Shown piece after piece: positions 11,368 through 23,073 of a stretch of 64,000 bases of DNA (position 1 is the stretch's first letter; each line of letters starts with the position of its first letter). The position numbers and the translations under genes are program-made. The stretch is from Bufo bufo (lineage: Eukaryota > Chordata > Amphibia > Anura > Bufonidae), in contig NC_053391.1 of the NCBI RefSeq assembly GCF_905171765.1, positions 150,293,917 to 150,357,916 of the forward strand, written 5' to 3'. The notes under the pieces are model-generated. The model made no database searches, had not been told where the DNA came from, and saw only the letters and a program-made list of their open reading frames with translations.

Positions 11368-11667
11368 ATGAGTGGACGAGCCAGAGCCCGCGGAAGAGCA
11401 CGTGCCAGGGGGCAGCCCAGCCAAGGACAGCCAGGACAGGAGCAAGAGGCTCAAGAACCTAGACGCATTGAAAGACCCCAGCAGCCACCAGCCGAGCCTT
11501 TGCTTGTGGGAAGAGGGCGCCAGAGAGGCCCGCCAGTAGTGGAGAGACCTCCGACTGATGTTCTGCAGCTTTCAGCTGGATTTCAGGACATATCCCTCGG
11601 AGAACGGGGTGGCCGCAGGCGTGACTTCCATGACCTTGGAGTGAACACCCGGCAGACCATTGAATAG
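11368..11667 (+). pseudogene. piwil1: Captured N-terminus of Piwil1 (PIWI protein), 99 aa
   Basis: The frame starts with ATG in a fair context (A at -3), after a 138-base leader following the primer-binding site. Residues 2-15 ([14 protein letters not shown]) are the arginine-rich N-terminus typical of PIWI proteins; in the family such arginines are dimethylated and bound by Tudor-domain proteins. Residues 48-54 (GRGRQRG), 67-74 (LQLSAGFQ) and 79-96 ([18 protein letters not shown]) match vertebrate PIWIL1 as I know it. The reading ends at TIE-stop: the stop codon comes from the hAT repeat, which shares the bases TTGAATAG at the junction (11660-11667). The PAZ, MID and PIWI domains are absent, so no slicer or piRNA-binding activity is possible. 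There is no intron within the 99 codons, which suggests capture of a spliced transcript (inference). It could be expressed from the LTR as a short peptide; this is unknown. Confidence 0.85.
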
Positions 11668-13150
11668 AAATGTGAGACCTGTTTTTTTTTTGCACTGTGT
11701 GACAGGTTAAGGTTTAATCACAGAATCAGACTTCTATCTGCACGGTAGCGTGTGTCTTAGGTTTTTCTGAATGACACTATCAGTACCTTCAATGTAAGAT
11801 ATCCTTTTTGGGATAGATTTCAAGTAGGCCTCAAATATCAGAAATTAGTTATTTTGAGAATGGCAAATTTGGGAATGCTTTTTCAACCCAGAACAAAAAG
11901 TCTGCTTTGACGGTCACTACAAATAACTTGACCAGCTAAAACTGTGCAGATTTGGTTAAATAGAGATGTGAGACCTGTTTTTTTTTGCGCTATGTGACAG
12001 TTATAGGTTTAATCACAGAATGACACTTCTATCAGCACGCTAGCGTGTGTCTTAGGTTTTTCTGAATGACACTATCAATAACTTCAATGTAAGATTTTCT
12101 TTTTGGGATAGATTTCAAGTAGGCCTGAACTACCACAAACTAGTTATTTTCAGAATGGCAAATTTGGGAATGCTTTTTCAACCCAGAACAAAAAGTCTGC
12201 TTTGACGGTCACTACAAATAACTTGACCATCTAAAACTGTGCAGATTTGGTTGAATAGAGATGTGAGACCTGTTTTTTTTTGCGCTGTGTGACAGTTATA
12301 GGTTTAATCACAGAATGACACTTCTATCAGCGCGCTAGCGTGTGTCTTAGGTTTTTCTGAATGACACTATCAATAACTTCAATGTAAGATTTTATTTTTG
12401 GGATAGATTTCAAGTAAGGCCTGAAATACCACAAACTAGTTATTTTCAGAATGGCAAATTTTGGAATGCTTTTTCAACCCAGATCAAAAAGTCTGCTTTG
12501 ACGGTCACTACAAATGACTTGACCAGCTAAAACTGTGCAGATTTGGTTGAATAGAGATGTGAGACCTGTTTTTTTTGCGCTGTGTGACAGTTATAGGTTT
12601 AATCACAGAATGACACTTCTATCAGCACGCTAGCGTGTGTCTTAGGTTTTTCTGAATGACACTATCAATAACTTCAATGTAAGATTTTCTTTTTGGGATA
12701 GATTTCAAGTAGGCCTGAACTACCACAAACTAGTTATTTTCAGAATGGCAAATTTGGGAATGCTTTTTCAACCCAGAACAAAAAGTCTGCTTTGACGGTC
12801 ACTACAAATAACTTGACCAGCTAAAACTGTGCAGATTTGGTTGAATAGAGATGTGAGACCTGTTTTTTTTTGCGCTGTGTGACAGTTATAGGTTTAATCA
12901 CAGAATGACACTTCTATCAGCACGCTAGCGTGTGTCTTAGGTTTTTCTGAATGACACTATCAATAACTTCAATGTAAGATTTTCTTTTTGGGATAGATTT
13001 CAAGTAGGCCTGAAATACCACAAACTAGTTATTTTCAGAATGGCAAATTTGGGAATGCTTTTTCAACCCAGAACAAAAAGTCTGCTTTTACAGTCACTAC
13101 AAATAACTTGACCAGCTAAAACTGTGCAGATTTGGTTGAATAGAAATGTC
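11660..13150. repeat. Tandem array, about 295-bp units (5 copies)
   Basis: Units begin near TTGAATAGAGATGTGAGACC at about 11660, 11953, 12249, 12547 and 12842, with a diverged start at 13137. Each contains TGACACTATCAATAACTTC and CTGCTTTGACGGTCACTAC. A related pair lies at 48200-48780 in the full hAT copy, upstream of its transposase start, so this is an internal 5' region of the hAT family. Confidence 0.85.
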
Positions 13151-13169
13151 AGGTCTATTTTTTAGGCGC

Positions 13170-13480
13170 TGGGTGACAGGCTCAACTTGCCCCTGATGTA
13201 ATATCTGGCCAAAAAATAACCACACTGTTAATGGTAAATGCACTTCGGTGACACAGGCTCAGCCTGCAGCTGATGTAGTATATGGCCAAAAAATAATCAG
13301 ACTGTTGATGGTTAAATGCACTTGGGTGAAACATGCTCAGCCTGCAGCTGATGTAGTATATGGCCAAAAAATAACCAGACTGTTTATGGTTAAATGCACT
13401 TCGGTGACACAGGCTCAGCCTGCAGCTGATGTAGGATATAGCACAAAATAACCACACTATCGATGGTTAAATACACTTGG
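13170..13480. repeat. Short tandem array, about 78-bp units (4 copies)
   Basis: Four units share GGCTCAGCCTGCAGCTGATGTAG and a following AAAAAATAACCA(C/G)ACTGTT. The sequence continues through a segment (CAAAATGGCCGCCGATCACCC) that also precedes the right end of the full hAT copy at about 48940-48970. It is hAT subterminal sequence without coding content. Confidence 0.8.
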
Positions 13481-14003
13481 TGATAGCTCGTGCTGGCGCA
13501 CCACAAGTCACAAAATGGCCGCCGATCACCCCAGAAAAAAAGTGATCTAAAAACGCTCTGGGCAGCCTCAAAAAAGTGAGCAAGTCAATAATAGCACTTC
13601 AATGATCCACAGCTGCAGATCGATCACAGAATGAAGTCTTTTGGAGGAGTTAATCTGCCTAATCTCGCCCTAACGTTGCAGCTGCAACCTCTCCCTATGC
13701 TTGAATCAGCAGAGTGACGTGCAGCGCTACGTGACCCAAGCTTATATAGAGGCTGGGTCACATGCTGCACTGGCCAATCACAGCCATGCCAATAGTAGGC
13801 AAGGCTGTGATGGCCTCTTGGGGCAAGTAGTATGACGCTTGTTGATTGGCTGCTTTGCAGCCTTTCAAAAAGCCCCAAGAAAGCGCCGAACACCGAACCC
13901 GAACCCGGACTTTTACGAAAATGTTCGGGTTCGGGTCCGTGTCACGGACACCCCAAAATTCGGTACGAACCCGAACTATACAGTTCGGGTTCGCTCATCC
14001 CTA

Positions 14004-14783
14004 CTTACCACACATTTGGGCCCCTAGAATGCCAGGGCAGTATAACTACCCCACAAGTGACCCCATTTTGGAAAGAAGAGACCCCAAGGTATTTCGTGAT
14101 GGGCATAGTGAGTTCATAGAACTTTTTATTTTTTGTCACAAGTTAGTGGAATAAGAGACTTTGTAAAAAAAAAAAAATCATCATTTTCCGCTAACTTGTG
14201 ACAAGAAATAAAAAGTTCTATGAACTCACTATGCCCTTCAGCGAATACCTTAGGGTGTGTACTGTCCGAAATGGGGTCATTTGTGGGGTGTTTGTACTGT
14301 CTGGGCATTGTAGAACCTCAGGAAACATGACAGGTGCTCAGAAAGTCAGAGCTGCTTCAAAAAGCGGAAATTCACATTTTTGTACCATAGTTTGTAAACG
14401 CTATAACTTTTACCCAAACCATTTTTTTTTTTACCCAAACATTTTTTTTTTTTTTATCAAAGACATGTAGAACAATAAATTTAGAGCAAAATTTATATAT
14501 GGATCTCGTTTTTTTTGCAAAATTTTACAACTGAAAGTGAAAAATGTCATTTTTTTGCAAACAAATCGTTAAATTTCGATTAATAACAAAAAAAGTAAAA
14601 ATGTCAGCAGCAATGAAATACCACCAAATGAAAGCTCTATTAGTGAGAAGAAAAGGAGGTAAAATTCATTTGGGTGGTAAGTTGCATGACCGAGCAATAA
14701 ACGGTGAAATTAGTGTAGGTCAGAAGTGTAAAAAGTGGCCTGGTCTTTCAGGGTGTTTAAGCACTGGGGGCTGAGGTGGTTAA
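14004..14783 (+). other. piggyBac 3' terminal region
   Basis: The palindromic tail resumes after the hAT duplication. It then passes through a T/A-rich stretch (14400-14600) to the terminus reading, on the minus strand, TTAACCACCTCAGCCCCCAG. There are no genes. Confidence 0.75.
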
Positions 14784-15236
14784 AGGGGTTTTGTCACTTC
14801 AGCAAGTTGCATTTATTGTGTAGAGAAAGTTACTACACGGCACTTACTAATGTATTGTTATTATCCATACTGCTTTCTTTGCTGGCTGGATTAATTCACA
14901 TTATACACTGTTTGTTTCCATGATGACGATCACCCTGCAATCCATCAACGTGGCTGTGCTTGCTTACTATAAAAAAAAACAAAAAAAAAAAACACCAGCT
15001 ACAGTCCTGGTCAACAGAGAAGCCGACTTTTTTTCCTATAGTGTGCAAGCATGAGCACTACTAATGGATTAAAGGGTGGTCGTAACCATGGAAAAGAGCA
15101 GTCTATAATGTGATAGAAAAAATAATCCAACCAGTGAAGGAAGCAATATGGATAATAACTATACAATAGTAAGTGGTTTGTATTAACTTTCTCTACATGA
15201 TAAATGCCACTTGCTAAAGTGAAAAAACACATTTAA
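14780..15236. mobile_element. TTAA-type palindromic MITE
   Basis: The ends are TTAAAGGGGTTTTGTCAC and, inverted, TTAAATGTGTTTTTTCAC, each followed by TT(C/T)AGCAAGT. The whole element folds back on itself, with arms of about 160-180 bp. Flanking TTAA lies at 14780-14783 (shared with the piggyBac end) and 15233-15236. It is non-autonomous; the target preference suggests piggyBac- or Kolobok-type mobilisation. It is the same family as positions 1-316. Confidence 0.8.
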
Positions 15237-15511
15237 GTATTTGTTATCAGAGTTCAATAACTGCGGGTCTCACTGTTAAAAGTTTACAGCTTTTTTGTAT
15301 GTTTTAATTTTGCAGTGGTAAGGAAGAGATGCTGTAGAGAGAACTGCAGCAGAGTCCGATTCATGTATGGATGGGAGTGACACTGAGCAATGAAAAAGGC
15401 AAAGCGACTTTTGCTCCATCATTCGGATACTGAATAGTGAAAAAAGCAAAGGCTAAAGCATTCAAGGGGTCTACACATGTCCCAGAAGTTTAAGTGATGG
15501 CATATCCTAGT
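15237..15511. other. Spacer without recognised features
   Basis: There is no coding potential or repeat that I recognise before the next element. Confidence 0.5.
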
Positions 15512-15881
15512 TAGTGTTGATCGTGAATATTCTAATCACAAATTGTTATCGCAAATATCTAGAATATAGTGGTAAATCTTCGTAATGATGAATATTCTAG
15601 ATTTTTTTTATCAGTACCCATGATCCCTCACTGCTTCTTGCTTGTGGGCCAATGAGAAGGCTGCAATATCTTTGACTTTAGGAGTAGTGTTGATCGCAAA
15701 TTTTCGTATCACAAATTTTTAAGGCGAAATTTTATGGCAAATTTTACGATTGCCGATTTTCGCAATGAAGAAAATAATGACGAGGTCATGAATTCTCGGA
15801 TTGGCAAATATATGACGAATATTCGCCCAAATAATTGTGAAATATCGCAAATTCGAATATTGCCCCTGCCGCTCATCACTA
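15512..15881. mobile_element. hAT-type MITE (370 bp)
   Basis: It starts TAGTGTTGATCG and ends CGCTCATCACTA. Flanks ATCCTAGT and GTCCTAGA agree at six of eight positions, consistent with an aged 8-bp duplication. The interior is rich in short ATATTCG/CGAATATT words. It is a full sibling, in opposite orientation, of 22353-22710. Confidence 0.75.
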
Positions 15882-16404
15882 GTCCTAGAAATATATCATC
15901 AATTCCAAAGCTGACCATACACTTTATCAGCTGCAATTTACAGAATATGGGGCCTCTCTGCTATTCCCCAGTAGCTGTTTGCCAATATCTATCTAGGATG
16001 TATGCCATATTTAGGATGGGAATATCTCTTAAACCAGAAATGATTCAATAAAAATCTGCTTTGGTAGAATAGTTTTATGAACAGTATGATTTGGTTTGCA
16101 TAGAATGGATTTGCTTGACTTTTTTTGTAGTTTTTTAGCCATGGAGGTTTTTTGTTTTTGTGTTTTCATTTTTCACTTCCTGCCATTCCTGCCATTTTCA
16201 TTTTCCATTCATATAGTCGTATGAGGGCTTATTTTTTTGTGGGAAAAGTTGCACTTTCTAATTCCACCATTTAATATTGAATATAATGTAGTGGGGAGCT
16301 GAAAAAAAAATTCTAAATGGAGTGAAATTTTAAAGAAAAAGCAATTCCACGTTTTATGGGTTTTGTTTTTACAGTGTTCCCTATGCGGTTAAACTGACCT
16401 GTTA
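15882..16404. other. Dispersed-repeat-like spacer
   Basis: AT-rich sequence that continues on the far side of the next element (at 17237) as one interrupted repeat. There is no ORF of note. Confidence 0.45.
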
Positions 16405-17236
16405 CCATATTTTTTATTCGCTTTATAAGACGCACCTGTTGATAAGGTTTTAAAGGAGGAAAATAAGAAAAAAATATTTTTCATCAGACCTCATATCAGA
16501 TCCTCAGATCAGACCCCCATATCAGAGCCTCAGATCAGACCCCCATATCAAAGCCTCAGATATGACCCCAAGAGATTACATCACACTCTCATAACAGGAT
16601 ATCACATCAGACCCCCATATCAGGACATTACATCAGACCCCCATATCAGGACATTACATCAGACCACCATATCAGAACATTACATCAGACTCCCATATCA
16701 GGACATTACATCAGACACCCATATCAGGACATCACATGAGACCCCAATATCAGGACATTAGATGAGACCTTCATTTCAGACCCTCATCAGAACCCCATCA
16801 GACCTACTTCAGACCTCATGTGAGCCCTCTATTTCAGACCCTCATACTAGACCCCCATCAGACCTTAGATCAGACCCTTAAAAAAAAAAAACTTATCTTA
16901 CCTCTCCTGTGCCACAGCCCTGCTCCGTGTCCGGTGGTCTCTTTAGAAGTAGTGCTCCCCTGTCTACTCTGACAGGCGCTGCACAGTCACCTGACTGCGT
17001 GCAGTATCAGGTCATAGTGCGCGCACTCCGTTCTGACACTGTACGCGGTCAGGACAGTGCGCCCATGGCCCCATGAAGGAAGACCAAGGAGGGTGAGTAC
17101 AGGAAATGCTTGCAGCGCTTCACACCCCTCTCCCGACACCTAATGCATACCAGTGAGTGCTTCCATAATTGAAGCGCTCACTAGTATTCGCTTCATAAGG
17201 GGGAGAAAAGTGAGTCTTATAAAGTGAAAAATATGG
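16405..17236. mobile_element. TA-flanked inverted-repeat element (mariner-like MITE)
   Basis: The ends are CCATATTTTTTATTCGCTTTATAAGACGCAC and, inverted, CCATATTTTTCACTTTATAAGACTCAC, with TA on both sides (16403-16404, 17237-17238). It has no transposase. The interior holds a minisatellite and a GC-richer segment (16910-17110). Confidence 0.7.
16482..16880. repeat. Minisatellite, about 25-28 bp units
   Basis: Degenerate repeats of the type CATATCAGGACATTACATCAGACCCC, about fifteen units, lie entirely inside the TA-flanked element. Confidence 0.8.
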
Positions 17237-20200
17237 TACTTTCATTCTGTAGGTCAGTATGATTATGGCAAAACCACATATGTTTTTTTTGCAATTTAAT
17301 ACTGAAAAAAAATAAAAACCCTGAAAAATCTATTTTTTTTTCTTTTTGTTGCCATATTCTGACCCCTATAACTTTTTTGTAGTTACTGTATAAGTATGGA
17401 GTTGTGCGGAGGCTCATTTTGTGCGGGACAATCTGTACTTTTCATCTATAACATTTGGTATGTATGATTTTTTTGAATAGTATTTTCAATTTTTTATTTT
17501 TTTTTGTGGGAGGTAAGCGACCAAATAATAATAAATCATCCATTCTGGCTTTTTTTCTGCTTCACCCTTTACCATTTATATCTTAATTGTATGGACATTT
17601 TAGCTTTTTTTCTTTTTGGGGGATAAAGAGGATGATTAGAATTTTTATATTTTTATATTTTCTATATTTCTTAAAATTGTGTTATAGTTACCATAGGGAA
17701 CTAGAACAAGCAATCATCAGATTAGCATTAGCATTGGAGTCTATGAGGATTTTACTATGTTCCTATGGAGCCCTACCACAGATAGGGGCGTAATAGGAAC
17801 TAATGTGCGGCAGCCTTATATCACTCAGGAATACAGAGGCTACTATACACATACTCCAGCTCCCCGATCGACACCAGGGCGGGCCGGAACACACTCGGAA
17901 GCGCAGCCTTCCAAGTTTTTGTGCTCGCAAAATGCCATGGTCACATTTGACAATGACATCTGAAGAGTTAAAAGTATACAATCGACATTACCGTCAATCG
18001 GATGCATTAATCCTGGCTGCCTCCTGTTTTAAACAGCAGGCACCTAGCAGCTATGAGAACAGCCTTAAAGAGGTTAGCCCAAGATTGAAACTTATTACCC
18101 ACCCACAGAATAGATGCTAACTTTATTATTTGTAGGGTTCCAACTGCTGGGACCCACACTGTAGGAATATTTGAGATGTTCTATGACTTTTGGCACTTTT
18201 CAGAGAAGTAGATGGGAATGGACACACTACAGATACTGTGACCTATCTTACTGAAATAGAATTTTGACTAAAATGTCAGTTAGGCTTTTTTTTTTTTACA
18301 AATAATGACATCTCATGAATGGCATAATCTACACAGTGGCAGTGAAACAAGGAATTTCTTCCATCTACTGCATGGTGTTGGGGGAACAGATACCTACAAA
18401 AGTAACAACTTGATTGTTGCTCAGGCTCTGTAAATGTGGTTTTATCATATAGGTACATAAAAAAGACATCCATCCAGTTCAGCCTGTTATCCTGCAAGTT
18501 GATCCAGAAGAAGGCAAAAAACTCCACTGAGGTATAAGCCAATTTTCCTCATTTATCAGGCAATCAAAATAACTCCCTGGATCAACAACCCTTCTCTAGA
18601 AATCTAGTAGCTATAGCCTGTAATATTATTACACTCCAGAAATACATCCAGGCCCCTCTTAAACTCTTTTAGTGAATTCACCATCACCACCTCCTCAGTC
18701 AGAGAGTTCTATAGCTTCACTGCTCTTACCTCTTCTATGTTTACTCCTCTATGTTTCCTCTAGACATAGAGAATGTCCTCTCGTCACAGTCCTGGGAATA
18801 ATTAGGGATTGTCCACCATTAAAGGGATTGTCCACCATTTTAACAGTTTGTTGTCATACATCTGCTGTACCGGATCTGTGTAGGGAGGCAAACTTACCTG
18901 CTCCCTGCTGTTCAGGTTCATTTGGTCCACCACTGTGTATGCTGTGCTCCCATGATCGCATGTCAACTTTTGGAATGGACGGGGTCCCACGTGCCACTGC
19001 ATCCAATGCAGAAAAAGCAGCAGTGCACCAAAAGAGCCGAAATGAAACAGCAAGGGGCAAACAAGTATGCTTCACTCACTTCACTCCTTGAAACCTAAAG
19101 TTAATAATTTTCTGCAGAAGGTCGGAAAATGAAAGCATACACTGTATATTTGGTTTGTTTGGTTGCTATCTCCAACTCCTCCAGTTTTAAAATATATATA
19201 TATATATATATTTTTTCATTCTTTCACATCATAGTGTGGTCCAGGTAAACTGGTCCTTGTGATGGATGCATTTCCCAGGCTGTTGCTCCTCTGAGCCAAC
19301 TTGCTCCCTCATAACAATATATGATGCTGTGAGTCCAAGCGTACTGTAGGTCTACTGTTCTATTTTCACATCATCATTTAAGTATGGGAAATTATATGAA
19401 TTGTGGATCACTAAATTGCTGACCAAACACTGCCTATGTAAAAGCAGCCTAAAGACCCCTTTACATAGGATAATTTAGCAGGCAATTGTCAGGAAGGAAG
19501 TGTTCCTTCCCAGGAAGTGCCTGCATTTAGATGCAGCAATCTTCTCCACAGTATAGAGAGGAGTGATCGCTAATGCCACCATTCATCCCCATACAGACCT
19601 GTTGTTTGCAGCACCAGAGTGCTGGTTAGTCAGCATGATCCGCTGCTTGCAAACAATGATTTAAGTGCCTACACAAATGAGTATATTACCCAGATGAACA
19701 AAAATTTTGCTTGCTGTTCAGGTAATCCGCAGCCCATTTACACTGCCAGATAATCGCTAATGAGCGCTCCTATGAACCCTCATTATCAATTATCTGGTGG
19801 ATTCTCCACCTGTGTAAAGACAAACCATAACATGAAATATTCATGCAGCCCAATACAAACTTCTAACACTTTGTACAAAAAAAAAAGAAAGAAAAGAAAG
19901 AAAGAAGGAAAGAAAGAATACACGGGCGAGTATTACTGACCCAATAATTTGAGATGTTTTGCTATGTGACTACAATGGAAAACATTTAAAATAAATATAA
20001 ATCAAGTGTCATGGCTCATACAGTACCTTTATATGAGAGTAAAAATAACTATCTTTTATTATGCAATTTACATGTTTTGGAAGACTCCTTCAGAGCAATA
20101 GTTATGGTGGCATGCCTAAAATGCTATCCTAGTGTGACATGGTAATGTGTTTTCTGGAATCATGTTCTGAGCAAATTCTTACATAACATCATTATACACA

Positions 20201-20286
20201 GAGAGGAATTCCTATTTTAGTCTGTGAAAAGCTGTTTATTTTCAAAATTTGTGATCCCAGTTATGGCAAATTCAGCCTACCCTACT
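17237..20286. other. About 3 kb without a recognisable gene
   Basis: The sequence is AT-rich. A stretch at about 18590-18780 (AATACATCCAGGCCCCTCTTAAACTC and onward) resembles a dispersed amphibian repeat, and a TTAAAGGGATTGTCCACCA motif at about 18820 looks like one end of a TTAA-type MITE. Simple repeats: (TA)n at 19192-19211 and (GAAA)n-type at 19877-19918. The 139-codon frame at 18672-19091 runs through these repeats, has no domain I recognise, and I do not call it. Confidence 0.5.
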
Positions 20287-20322
20287 TTAACCCCTTCAGT
20301 ACCAAGCCACTTTTCACCTTAA

Positions 20323-21270
20323 GTTCCCTTTCACACGGGCGAGTATTCCGCGCGGGTGCAATGCGTGAGTTGAACGCATTGCACCCGCACTGAATCCTGA
20401 CCCATTCATTTCTATGGGGCTGTGCACATGAGCTGTGATTTTCACGCATCACTTGTGCGTTGCGTGAAAATCGCAGCAAGCTCTATATTCTACGTTTTTC
20501 ACGCAACGCAGGCCCCATAGAAGTGAATGGGGCCGCGTGAAAATCGCAAGCATCCGCAAGCAAGTGCGATTTTCACGCATGGTTGCTAGGTGACGATCGG
20601 GCTGGGGACCCGATCTGTATTATTTTCCCTTATAACATGGTTATAAGGGAAAATAATAGCATTCTGAATGCAGAATGCAGAGTAAAATAGTAATGGAGGG
20701 GTTAAAAAATAAATAAAATTAACTCACCGAGTCCACTTGATCGCGTAGTTGTGGATCTCTGTCTTCTTCTGTAATGTTGAGCTGCTGGCTAAGGACCTGT
20801 GGTGACGTCACATCACATGATCCAATCACATGGTCCCTCACCATGGTGATGAACCATGTGATTGGACCATGTGATGAGCACAGTGATGTCATCAAAGGTC
20901 CTCTTCCTGTGCACTGCAAAGAAGAAGACAGAACAGATGCCGGCTGCGCAATCAAGTGGATTAAGGTGAGTTAAATTATTTTTTATTTTTTTTAACCCCT
21001 CCAGCCCTATTTTACTAAGCATTCTGTATTAAGAATGCTATTATTTTCCCTTATAACCATGTTATAAGGGAAAATAATACAATCTACAGAACACCTAACC
21101 CAAACCCAAACTTCTGTGACTAAGTTTGGGTTTGGGTACCAAACATGCCGATTTTTCTCACGCGCGTGCAAAACGCATTACAATGTTTTGCACTCGTGCA
21201 GAAAAATGGCGCATTTTCCCGAAACGCACCCACATCTTATCCGGGCAAAAAACATGACGCCCGTGTGGCC
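20323..21270. mobile_element. Harbinger-type MITE
   Basis: The inner terminal motif CACACGGGCG is inverted as CGCCCGTGTG at the other end, with flanking TAA on both sides (20320-20322, 21271-21273), the 3-bp target typical of PIF/Harbinger. The interior includes further inverted segments (TTTTCCCTTATAACATGG at about 20625 and its partner at about 21045). There is no ORF of note. Confidence 0.65.
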
Positions 21271-22352
21271 TAAATCCCAGGCCGATTTTTGCACATCTGA
21301 CATGTGTCACTTTATGTGATAATAACTTTGGAATGTATTTACTTATCCAAGCCATTTTGAGATTATTTTCTTGCGATACATTGTACTTCATGACAGTCAT
21401 AAATTTGAGTCAATATATTTTACCTTTATTTATGAAAAAATACCAAATGTACCAAGAATTTAGAAAAATTTGCAATTTTCATAATTTCTATTTTTCTGCT
21501 TTTAAAACAAAATGATACCTCATAAAATATTTGTTACTTAACATTCCCATATGTCTACTTTATGTTGGCATAATTTTGTAAATGTAATTTTATTTTTTAA
21601 GACGTTAGAAGGCTTAGAAGTTTAGATGCAATTTTTAAAATTTTCAACAAAATTTCCAAAACCATTTTTTTAACCACCAATTCAGTTATATAGTGATTTT
21701 GAGGGGCTTACGTAATGGAAACCACCCATAAATGACCCCATTTTAGAAACTACTTCCCTCAAGTTATTCAAAACTGATGCTACAAACTTTGTTAACCCTT
21801 GAGGTGTTCCAAAATAATTAAAGGAATATGGATGGGAAATTAAAAAGTTTCACTTTTTTGGTAGATTTTTTTATCAATCAATCAATTTATTCTTGCAACA
21901 CAGCCAGGGTTAACAGCAAAATAATCTTCAATATATGTGGCGGTAAACTGCTTTATGGGCACGTGGCAGTGGTCAGAAGGAAAGGAGCGCCATATGGATT
22001 TTGGAGGCAGATTTTGCTAGAATGGTTTTTAGGCTAGAATTTGTATTTAAAGAGACCCTGAAGTGCCCCTACAGCCGAAACCGTCAAAAAGGGGCCCTCA
22101 TTTTGGAAACTACACCCTTAAAGAATATATTAAGGTGGGTACTGTGCACTTTGACCGCCTAAGCGTTTTACGGAATTTGGAAATATTTGGCTGTAAAAAT
22201 GAAAAGTTTCATTTCTTCTAATAAAATGTTGCTTTTGCCCCAAATTTTTCATTTTCACAAGGGGTAACAGGAGAAAAAGCACCACATCATTTGTTACCCA
22301 CTTTCTCCTAAATACGGCAATGTCCCATATGTGGTGGAAAAATGCTGTGGGG

Positions 22353-22710
22353 CAGTGATAAGCGGCAGGGGCAATATTTTAATTTGCAATATTTCACGAA
22401 TATTTAGTCGAATATTCGTCATATATTCGGGAATTTGAGAATTTGTGATCTCCAGTCATTATTTTCTTGTTTGCAAAAATCGGCAATCGGAAAATTTGCG
22501 ATATGAAAATTCCCGATCAACACTACTCCTCAAGTCAAAGATATTGTAGCCTTCTCATTGGTACACAAGCAAGAAGCAGTGAGGGATCATGGGTACTGAT
22601 GAAAAAAAATCTAGAATATTTGCAATTACGAAGATATAACACTATATTCTAGATATTCGTGCCAATAGTGCAAATAAAATTAGCGATTAGAATATTCGCG
22701 ATCAACACTA
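22353..22710. mobile_element. hAT-type MITE with perfect 8-bp duplication
   Basis: The ends are CAGTGATAAGCGG and CGATCAACACTA. The duplication CTGTGGGG lies at 22345-22352 and 22711-22718. It aligns along its length, inverted, with 15512-15881. Confidence 0.85.
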
Positions 22711-23073
22711 CTGTGGGGGCACATGGCATGATTCAAAATGGAAGGAACACCATATGGCTTTTGCAGCGCAGATTTTGATGGATTGGTTTACGGATGTCAT
22801 TGGATTAAATTTTTTAAGTAATTGTCTTATGTGGGAACTCATTTTTTGCAGGATGAGGTGATGTTTTCAATGGTACCATTTTGGGGTGCATAAGACTTTT
22901 TGATCACTTGGTATTACACTTTTTGTGAGGCAAGGTGAAAAAATGGCTGTTTTGGCATAGTTTTTTATTTTTTTTTACAGCATTCACCTGAGGGGGCATA
23001 TCATGTGATATTTTTATAGAGCAGGTTGTTACAGATGCAGTGATACATAATATGTCTATAATTTTTATTTTTG

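Larger units (their letters stand above)
8274..14003. mobile_element. Pack-type hAT element carrying an LTR-Piwil1 cassette
   Basis: The termini are TAGAGTTGAGCGAAC at the left and the inverse of TAGGGATGAGCGAAC at the right. The target duplication is CTTACCAC (8266-8273 and 14004-14011), a perfect 8 bp as expected for hAT. The uninterrupted target can be read in the sibling piggyBac repeat at 7499-7510. Inside, left to right: 141-bp minisatellite, LTR plus primer-binding site plus Piwil1-like ORF, a roughly 295-bp tandem array, a short 78-bp array and the right end. The related full copy at 37444-49212 has a transposase where this copy has the cassette. It is therefore non-autonomous. Confidence 0.88.
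2252..14783 (+). mobile_element. piggyBac-superfamily DNA transposon (host of nested hAT element)
   Basis: The element is bounded by TTAA at 2252-2255 and 14780-14783, the target duplication expected of piggyBac. The left terminus reads TTAACCACCTCCGGACC and the reverse complement of the right terminus reads TTAACCACCTCAGCCCC, an 11-base match including the TTAA. It carries one intact transposase gene, a long 3' tail of palindromic repeats, and a nested hAT element at 8274-14003 with an 8-bp duplication. Without the insertion the element would be about 6.8 kb. The intact ORF suggests relatively recent activity; mobility is inferred, not shown. Confidence 0.85.

Noticed and set aside
18672..19091. 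139-codon frame
   Set aside because: It runs across dispersed-repeat sequence and a MITE end; no recognisable domain, start context or conserved pattern.
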